A stretch of 24,288 nt of DNA, taken from positions 1-24,288 of the IMG/VR virus record IMGVR_UViG_3300028384_000302; one strand, 5' to 3'. Source of the stretch: a virus. How positions within the stretch are numbered: the first letter of the stretch is position 1; the number at the start of each line of letters is the position of its first letter. Below, in pieces: positions 6,667 to 16,600 of this stretch. The position numbers and the translations under genes are program-made. A model generated the notes under the pieces. That model saw only the letters and a program-made list of their open reading frames with translations. It was not told the origin of the DNA and did not search any database.

Positions 6667-7687
6667 GTGTTGCATTACCAGCATAGATACGATACGTACT
6701 ATCTGCACCATCTAAAACACCTACATTATTTCCGGTACCTGCAGTAATAGTAGTTGCAGAGGATATTTCCGTACCTGTAATAGTGCTTGCTACAATATTT
6801 CCAGCACTAATAGATTGTGCTGTCAATGATCCCGAGAAAGTACCCGTAGCGGCAGAGAGATCGCCCTTAAATACAGCATTTCCATCTGTATCAATATAAA
6901 ACTCTTTGGAGTGTAATGACCCCGCAGAGCGCATTGTAATACCTGCAGAACTATACCCAGAGTTAGAAGTAACCTTTGTGCCTGAGTAAATTGCGTCAGA
7001 GTCAATAGTCCAGCCGCCTGCACTACCATTTATAATATCTCCGCCTTCTTGTAATGGTGCAGCTCCAATTGTACCTAATGCTACCCAATCTACATCAAAA
7101 TCATCTGAAGCTGTATTACCAAAATCAAAACGTAATCCGGTAATATTAGTTGAAGTAATCCAGTCATCGCCCCCTGCACTGAGATTTGACATATCCCACT
7201 CTGCAACTACCCACTCATTTAGAATAGTTGGATCTGGAATTGATTTAGTAAAGGAACCACTTTCTCCATGAGCATTTGCTCCTGTTGTTACATAATATGC
7301 GCTACCTTGCCATTGAGTTCCTCCAGTACGACGAATACGAACTCTTAGAATATGATTCTGAGTACCATCAATAGAAAGCCCTGATCTATCAAATCGAGGA
7401 TCAATAGCAGTCGCGTTTAGACTTAGATATCCTTGGGAATCGTGAGTAAGTGTACCATTATCTAAAACCCATCCTTCAGCGTCTTCTCTGAAGCTCCAAG
7501 CAACACGAGCACCAAACTGTGTGCCTCCTCCTATACTAACACTATCGGAAATTGTACCGCTCGTGGCAGTGATATTACCTGTAATAGTAGCATTTGTAGC
7601 TGTCAGAGCACCCGCTGTGGTGACTCGGAAAGGTGCGCTACCGAATGTATTATTACCTAAATGAATACCACTCGTAGCTACAGATCT
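6632..7687 (-). pseudogene. middle C-terminal module of tail fibre protein J with jelly-roll-like domain, out of frame
   Basis: The minus-strand frame is open from before 7687 to 6632, but there is no credible start: the first ATG with homology is internal, at 7192. In order it encodes VATSGIHLGNNTFGSAPFR, a domain of about 150 residues beginning WSFREDAEGWVLDNGTL and ending FDVDWVALG, which looks like a carbohydrate-binding jelly roll, then GGWTIDSDAIYSGTK, FYIDTDGNAVFKGDLS, GTFSGSLTAQSISAGNI, TITGTEISSATTI and YRIYAGNAT. The last blocks are paralogous to the end of the main J frame and to the module after it. The frame is -1 relative to J. It is probably part of J rather than a separate gene. 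Confidence 0.65.
7555..7685. repeat. 131-bp direct repeat, copy A
   Basis: Partner of 6534-6664. Its right edge (7682-7685) is where the main J frame runs into TAG. A shorter third copy, about 36 bases identical, follows at 7700-7735, offset 119 bases from copy A. Both 119 and 1021 are non-multiples of three, but their sum, 1140, is a multiple. Confidence 0.95.
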
Positions 7688-10600
7688 GTGATATCTCCAG
7701 TAATAGTAGCATTTGTAGCTGTCAGAGCACCCGCTTGAGTGACTCGGAAAGGTGCACTAGAAGCAGTAGCATTACCTGCATAAATACGAATAGTACCTGT
7801 TCCGTCAAGAGCACCGATATTATTTCCGCTACCTGCAATAATTGAAGTGGTAGAACTTATCTCTGTACCTGTAATTGTACTTGCTGCAATTTTTGCCGCA
7901 GTAATCGCATTTGCTTGAATCTTATCCGCAGTAACTGCTGAAGCAGAAAGTTTGTCAGTTGTAATCGCACCTGCCTCAATCTTATCCGCAGTAACTGCTG
8001 AAGCAGAAAGTTTGTCAGTTGTAATCGCACCTGCCTCAATCTTATCCGCAGTAATCACTGAAGCACTAATTGCTGAAGCAGTAATCGCACCTGCCTGAAT
8101 TGCTGAAGCTGTAATCGCTTCTGCCTGGATAAGGCTCGCAGTAATTGAGTCTGCGCGAATATTCAGAGCACCTACTGAAGATGTAGACCCTACAACATCA
8201 ATATGATCTGAAGTACTAAAATCAAGCTCAAGAATTGTACCGCCAGTAATATGACCGTCAATATGGCTCAGGCTTCCGATCATCTTGAATGAGTTGCCTA
8301 CAGGATCAATTATATCTGCTTCTGCAATACCTCCAATTGGGCTTGTAAGAGCATTCGAAAGATCCTTGTGGTGAAGCACTGCATTGGTATTATCCCAAAC
8401 AATATGAGAGTTTGCAGCAGTAAGCTGAGTTGTAGGACGAGTGCCTGCACCTACAAAACTTGCATCGAATACTCGATTGCTGTTTACAGTCAGTGCTCCG
8501 GCATTATTAAAGGTCATTTCATTGCGGCCAGCATACCCTGCCACAATTCCTTGGCCTGCATCCGCAGTCCAGTTATTTGGGTGTGTTATAATATTTACGC
8601 CGCCTTCTGCACCAAGATACAGTATTTCGGAAGCCATATTTCTACCCGCAACGATCTGACTTCGAGCTTCACCAGCACCGATAACTAGTCCATCATCTGC
8701 TCCAAAAGAAACTGCTCCGTTCGAAGAATGACGACGCAGAAGCGTTTTTGTGCCATCAAGAGTGATTAAATTAGACGCAGAAGTAGAAGTATCAAAATTA
8801 AGTGCTCCACCGCTGTTAAGTGTAAGTCCTTTATAAAGTGTGCTGTTTCTCCATTTTTCTACAAAGTAACCACTCTCATCAAAACCGCTATTATAGTTCA
8901 TTAACCAGAGAGAGTTAATTCGGAAGTACATCCCACTAGTATTCGCAGGGTTTGCCAGAGTATAACGTACTTTCTCTACACCGTTTGCATCATTGCCTGA
9001 TACTTGTCGGGCTACTACGTTTTGTTGTTGATCTGTGAGATCACATTCAGTTTGCCATGCTCCGTTTCTGAAAGTTTCAATTTTTACGTCGCGTGCTCGG
9101 AAACTACTATTTCCAAAAGTAATTCCAACAAAAGCAGTGAATAATACCGTAGGGCTAATGTCTTCAATCGTAATAATAACTTGAGAAGTAGAAGAAGATA
9201 CAGTGAATTGAGTTGGTATACTATCTCCAATGAACGCACTATCCGAAATACTTGTGCCAGTACCTCCATTTGTTGCAGTAACGTTAAACTTCTGGTTTGA
9301 ACCTGCAAGACGATTCAGTAGCCCATAGTTTTTGAAGCCATTATCTTCAATTGCAATATTCGGAACCATACCAGATAGAATTGTACCAGTATGATTTGTG
9401 GCAGTCAGACGCCCTACAAGACGATCAGTATATGTCTGAATATATCGCGCACTGTTTGTTATTGTTAGATCAATAAAGTTACTTATACTGTCAGGGTCTT
9501 TTACTCGAGTTGTAATCGCTGTTCCAGATAAGTGCAGATCATTGAAGCGAGCAGTAGAACCTCCTAAATCCAGTGTTCCGTCAAGTGCGGATGTAGGAGA
9601 AAGTTGAGAGTTTGTAAGTACAATAGTTTTTCCGGAATTAGAAAGAAGTAAATTACCACTGTCATTAGTAGAAACACTACCGTTTGTAATACCACCATTT
9701 CTAAAACGCAGGCTTGGACTACCAGTTGAATCATTGATTACAATTTCAGCTTCCGCACCGCTTCCAGAAACTACGAGTGCTTTGTCGGGATCGGTCGTTC
9801 CAATACCAACAAATCCTGTATCACGCTCAAACACAACCGCTTCGAGAACGCTTCCCGAGGTACCTTTCATAACGTCAAGTGCAACTCGTGGAACACCTCC
9901 GCTGGTTGACTTAATCTTCAGTCCTGCTCTCCAGTGAGATGATCCAGCATCTCCCGACTGAAGAACTAAACCAGAGTTTTGGTTGCTTGCATAGTTTCCA
10001 CCGCGAACTGTAAGACCTGTAGATAGATTCGTATCTTCGTTGATACCTACACTCGAAGCAACACCCGCAGCACTTCTACGGAATGTCATCGCATCTTGTA
10101 CTGTACCCCCGGAACTTATCATTGAGAAGTTTACAAGTGCTTCGTCTGAAGTACCACGACCAGCTGTAATTGCAATACCACGATCGTTTGAGTGATTTAT
10201 AATAATTCCGGCCGCAGTATTATCCGCGTCGTTTCCTGCTTGGAACCGAGCGACAATGTTTCTCTGTCCTGTAGTTGTGGGGCCTACTACGTGAAATAAT
10301 GCATCGGCAGAAGATAAGCTATAGTCTCCTAAACCTCCGGGCGACGTAGTGCCTATACCAACATTGCCGTTTTCAGCATTGATAAACATTTTTGTATCTT
10401 GAGCACCATCTTGGAAGTAGATACCTTCACTACCACTTCCTCCGGTACGTAAAACTACATCATCTGCTCCTGCTTTTAATACTAAATCTCCGCCATTAGA
10501 AATTATAGAATAAGCTGAAGTAGCTGCGTCTCCCGCTTGTACTTTTAGTCGTCCATTAACTTCTAGTTTTTCTGACGGTAAAGTAGTACCTATGCCCATA

Positions 10601-13600
10601 CTACCAGTAGAATCTACTCTTACAAACTCGGTCGTTGTAGTTCCATTAAACCCATTAATATTGAAAATACCATTACTTGTATTATTTTGGGTTGTAATTG
10701 ATGTAGATCCGCCGCTTTGAGTAAAGTAAGTCTTCTGATTCGTACCATCTACGTCTGACATTACAATACGAGCGTAACCACCTGCTTTTCCAGCAATATG
10801 AAGCTTGGCTGTATTATCTAGGGATGTATCTGTTCCGAGCATAAAGTTGCTCGTAGTATTGATATAACTATCTCGATTCGATACTGCCGAGATTCGTACA
10901 TTTCCATTTGTAGTAGTAGTCCCACCAGATGCACTTGTTTGAGAGTTTGGCTGACTGTATATAATAAAATCTGTACCACGCTCATCTCCATTAGTTGTTG
11001 CTATAGTTTCCCAAGAGCGTACACGACCACCAGCAGCACTTCCGCGACTTACTAAGAAAGACTGACCATAGCGAGCCGTGTTAATCTCAAGTCGATCATT
11101 ACTGTCATCGTCTGTGTAAATATTATATAAAGGACTATCAGGGTTGTTTGATAAAGTACCTAATTTGAGAACAGCTGCTTCTGCACTACCAGTACCTTCG
11201 CCATATAACCACGTAGTACCATGAACTTCTAATTCTTCTCTTGGATTAGTGGTACCAATCCCTATGAAACCTGTGTTTGAACCACTTCCACTGATAAACA
11301 GTCGAGTTACTTGATTTGTACGAATATTGAGATGGCTTCCATCTAGTGTTCCGAAGTAAGCATCATTAACTCCGCTAAAGAACATCTCATTATTGTCCAT
11401 CGTGATACCGCTTGATGTACCGATACGTAACCAACCATTTGCATAAGTACTAGAACCGATTGTGCCTGTGCCGTTTATAACTACTCCGGCAGCAGTTACA
11501 TCTCGAACATTTACTTTTCCGCCGACTGTTGCTCCGCCGCCAATAACAAGCTCTGCACTGGAGTGCGTTGTGCCGTTTGCTTGTAGTTGCATTTCGGCAC
11601 CGCCACTACCTGTAACAGTCCAGGTTAGCTTATTATCCGTTGCTTGATAGTTCCACCAATTATAAGCGCCATCAACATTATCAAATATAAGCAGACCGGC
11701 TGTGTTACTTGATTCTGTCTTGATAGTAAAGTTTTGCCTATCAACAGTAACTTGACCTTTTCGGAAGAATACATTATTTGTACGAAAGTCTACAGAGCTC
11801 CAATCATTACTTGCATTATCTGCTGAAAGTGAAGCACCTCCAATTACAAGCTGTTGAGTACCTGCCGTTACGGATCGTAAATACGCTGTAGCTCGATTGA
11901 ACTCAATACCGAAGCCACGTACTTCGGTATACGAGTTATCAGAATAATATACACGAGCTCTAGTATCAGTAGTTCCATCCCCCACCTGTAGCGTTGTAGA
12001 GGGATTAGTAGCGCCCCCGATACCGACGTTGCCGCTTGCGTCTATGCGCATCCTCTCGCCGTTGTTGGTATGAAGTGCAATTTCTCGGCTACTACCGAAT
12101 GCTTTTAGATTTAGGTCATCGTTCGCAGTAGTAATCTCAAACACTGTAGTCACGTTATCAGAAGACAGAGTATTTCGGAAACGAATAGCATGGTCATCGT
12201 CATCGGTATTATCATCGAGATTGATTATGCCCGAACCGCCAGTGCCTACGGTTAGTACACCCTGTACAACCGTGTTCCTATTTAGTATCCACTTTGTTCC
12301 ACTGTTAGAGTATAGAATAGAAGCGTCTGCGCCTTCTACAAAGAGACCTGCACCATCTGCCTGTGAGCTAGTTGTAGCGTTTCGTGCAACTGTAATTGTT
12401 TTTGCCGAAACAGATACTACAGAAGAGTCAATTGTAGTAGTTGTACCATTTACATCCAAATCTCCAGAAACAATAAGATTACCTGTTACAGTACCTCCTG
12501 CCGTTGGCAAGTAGCTAGTACTATTGAAAGCGTTTGTACCTAAAACTCGCCTGCCGAGAAGTCCTGCGGTATCGTTCCAAGTTACAACTTCTGTTTCTGC
12601 CGCAGTTGTAGCGATATTAGGAAATCTTATAGCATTTCCATTGAAATCAAGAGCTGCCTCATCAGCACTGGTGCTAGTAAAAGAAACTTTGAATGCTGTT
12701 TCATCAGTAGATGTTCTTATCTCAAAGGGTGTGTCGTCCTCTGCATCAAATATAAAAGAGTTTTCGTAATACGAGAAACGAGTTGCGTTTCCTCCGGCAC
12801 GATACAAACGAGATGCCGGCCCTCCCGCACTGGATGAAGCAAATAGAACTCCGTGATTATTAGCAAAAGTAATTTCACCTGCCGCGCTGTCGTCTACATC
12901 AGAGCGCAGGAACTGGGTACTACTTAAGCCACCCAGTGTACTTGCGTTATCCGCACTTCCAGAACCTACAGTCGTAGTACCAGAAGCAGGTTCAAGTACA
13001 GAAGCTTCAAAGGCTGTTGGCGAAATAGCTAAAGGAGTAGATCCAGTTGATTGAAACTCAATAGCCCAATCATAGTCTGTAGCTTCTGTTAATACATCAA
13101 CTGACTGACTTGAGTAAAGATTTAAAGCATAAATAAACTGACTTTCACCAAACAAATCAATAAAGTATTCATCAATAACCCAGTTAATTGCACTACCCGC
13201 ATTTTGCCAAGCACCAGCGTCATCTGTTCTATACAAGAATTGAGCAGTTCCTGAACGGTTAGCAAGACTATAAGAAAGGAATCCATCCCAAGAGTGAGAA
13301 ATATTTAGAACAAGAGTCTCAACTCCAGGTCCTGCAGTTACATTTGCTACACTACTTCCATTTCCATCTTTATCTAGAGCAAAGAAAGTTGACGCACTTG
13401 TTCCCGAATATTTTGTAGCTGCAGTATTTCGAACGTAGTATCCAGGAAAGGAAGATCCTACAGTGCTACTTACACGTCCGTCAATAAGATTAAGTACATC
13501 TTGTCCGAGAGCGGCGACATTTACACCTCCAGCTTTTACTGAAGTAGCTTCTAAATCTCCTACGATAGCTGCTGAAGAGCTTAGAATTAGAGTTCCATCT

Positions 13601-16600
13601 TGATTAATTCTTACAGAGGAAGCAGATATATCGCCTTTTATTTCAAGACTGCTTCCAGTCCATCGCATACTTTGATTCGAGTCTCCAATATGGAAAAGCG
13701 CGGCTGTACTATTACTCTCATCTGCATCAAAACCTAAGTAGAAACCTGCTGTGGCTGAGTTAGAGTACGAGGTTTTTCCTGCCTTAATATGTCCAAGACC
13801 TGCACTATCTAGAGTGATTTGTCCTGTATTAATATTTGCGCCGTGTATTTCAGTAGTGCCCGCCGCCGATAGATCAGTAAATGAAACTACTCCGGTAAAC
13901 TCTGTGAACTGAATTGCACTCGCGGAATAAGTAACATTTAGAGTAAGGCTCTCCGCGGTAGCTTCCGTGCCAGAGTATCGCAAAATATAGTGTACGTTAC
14001 TGGACGTAGGATCTTGAGTACGAGGCTCGTTTGTCCACACATCTACTCCAGTTCCTATTCCTGTTCCGCTGACAAGACCTGTAGAAAACGTGTAAGTTGT
14101 TCCTGCAGGTGGAGAAGGCTCACCTGAAGTGCTTTCATAATATAGATTGCCTTGCACAGTTCGAAGGCCAGGAGCACCTGCTGAACCGCTCTCTCCATCT
14201 TGAGAAAGAACAACAGGACTGCTCCACTCCGCAGCAAGAACAGTATCAGTAGAAGAAGATCCATCAATACGACCTGCAGCAGTTGCGGCAACTACATAAA
14301 GAGGGTTATTTCCAGAAGGAATTACGCTAGACCAACTATTTCCCAAGTTTGCAGTAATAATTTGTCCAGTAGATAGGCTTACAACAGTATCTCCAGGATT
14401 ACTAGTAAGCGTAGTAGCTGATCGTTGATATGCATATACAACAGCCGTTGTTACACCAGCTTCTCCTGCCGAACCGCTAGTTCCATCTTTTAATTTGGAA
14501 AGATTGAAAGAAATGCCTCTCTGAGCAGCAGTATTTGAAGCTTCTCGAACACTTGCAGTAATTGTTTGCAGACTATTACTGTCGTATGCTACTGCACCAT
14601 TAGAGTCTGCTGTGAAACTATAGACTGTGGGATCTGCAGTATTCGAAGTAGTAAACGTAGATACGTCTGTACCGTCCAAACCTCCCGTTGTTGTAATTCT
14701 AAACTCAGGTGAAGTAAATCCAATTGCAGATACTGTTGCTGTTATTGCAGAAGGAGTATTTGTTTGAGATCCTGACGAGTCATATGTTAAGCTAGAGGGG
14801 GATACGTTAATTTGTACCGAACGCCCTGTAGAAATACTTTCGTCGATTGTAATAAACTTCTCTACGGAGTACACTGCTGAAGTAGATTCAGTTACGTGTG
14901 CAATTGCTGCGTCTAAGTCGTAATCTGGTCGATAGTCGTACACGTGTGCTGCTACAGAAGTGAGCGCACTACTGAATGTTCTATCAATTCTTAATTCTGT
15001 ATCTGAGATAATCGCAGTTACGAAAGCACCCTTCGCACTATTACTAAAGTCAAGACCTTCTAGCTTAAGTAGATCATTCACTTGTATAGTAGAGTTTGAA
15101 ACAAAGTTAGTTCCAGTTACAGTAGTAGTATTCGCAGAAATACTTACATTTCCTACGGAAGTCCATCCACTTGAAAGAGAGGCATTCCCTGTTCCTGCGT
15201 CTCTCCAATACTCTACATCTCGTATAGCTTCTGCTTCCCATTTTACTAGTTTAATAACGGAAGCACTTTGATCTAAAACAATGTAATAATCTTCTTGGAA
15301 CTCTACATCTGCAAAAGACAGCGTATTATTAGTAGTAGTAACAAGAGTTTCTTTATCGCCCACAGAAGAAGCCACGAAAGCCGCATCAAGAAAAGCAAAA
15401 TCTGTAGAAGTAGTTAAACCTGCAGGACTACTAGATAAAATACCTTTTGGCATACCGCCTTGTACTCTATCAACATTTTGCTTATATTTGTCTCGAATAG
15501 CATAAGGTAAACTTATCCAATCAGATACATTACCTTTTGCAGATACGGCACGAATCTTAAATAGATAGTCTCCATTTGGCACATCAGAAAAAGCTAGGCT
15601 TCCTCCTTTTGTAGTTAAAGTTTGCGGCCTTCCGGGAACATTATGACGAACCTCATAGCCTGATAAATAAGAGATTGTACTTTCACTGGCAGGAGGAAGA
15701 GGATTATCCCACTCTAATAAGAAATTACGAGGACTTAGTGTTCCTTTGGGCAAAACTACTCGAACATTTCGAGGAACAGGAATGTTTGCAGGCTCTTTGT
15801 CTGCGTAAATTGTATCAGGCAAGTATCCTAGAGTATAATTTTTATCTACTGCATCATACTTTTCGTTGTAGTGCTCTACACCACTTACAGTGTACTCATT
15901 GTTACCATCTTCAGTTATTGACAGTACTTTATACTCTTTGAACGAGCCATTGACCTCTAAAGAATCACTAGTTTCTTTCAGTGCCCAAACTGTTTGAGGA
16001 GAAGGGACAACATTAAATGCGGTTACAGAAATAGTATCAGTATTTCCAGAGCTAGTAGTTACCGCATTGTTTTCAATATAAGTATAAGGTTTCCATACTG
16101 TAGGAACAAGCTCTCCGCCAGAAGCCGCAGTAAACGCATTTGAAGCAGCAGACTCTGAATCTAAAGCCGTTAAAGTTCCATTTACAAACGCTTCTGGTAT
16201 TCTTTGACCGGGCTCATAAACTACTGAGTTAATTGTTACTGAATCTGTATCTGCTAAGAATGCCGCAGGTTGCGCAACAAGAGTACTCAACTCATAAGTT
16301 GATCCAAAGTTTAACTCAATTGTTCTATCAAGTTTAATAGTTGTAAGGGCGTCTACATATGTACCTGGAACGGTCTGCTGATTGTAATAACGTAAGTTTG
16401 TAGTGGGAGGCACAGGCCAAGCATTAGTAGAATAGTTACCTGCAGTAGAGCCATTAGACTCGCCCCATCCGCCAGCATCTCCACCTGACCAAGTTCCTCC
16501 AAGAGAGGTATTTGTTTCGTTTACATAAAGTATGTTGTCAATCCAAAGACGTATAGTTCCTGGGCTATTTACAAACTCCCAGACAACAGTATGCGTTCCT

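Noticed and set aside
6534-7685. Diversity-generating retroelement template/variable repeat pair
   Set aside because: The repeats differ at only one base rather than at many adenine positions, and no reverse transcriptase gene is in the window.
6534-7685. Invertible fibre segment of the Gin/Cin type
   Set aside because: The two repeats are in direct, not inverted, orientation, and no invertase gene is visible.
7678-7700. Programmed -1 ribosomal frameshift at the end of J
   Set aside because: No X-XXY-YYZ slippery heptamer is present in the overlap before TAG, and a second, opposite shift would be needed about 1 kb later.
7921-8054. CRISPR array
   Set aside because: The repeats are directly adjacent without spacers and encode part of J.
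8368-8688. Plus-strand open frames antisense to J and other tail genes (several, 60-170 codons)
   Set aside because: They follow the codon structure of the minus-strand genes, lack ribosome binding sites and recognisable motifs.
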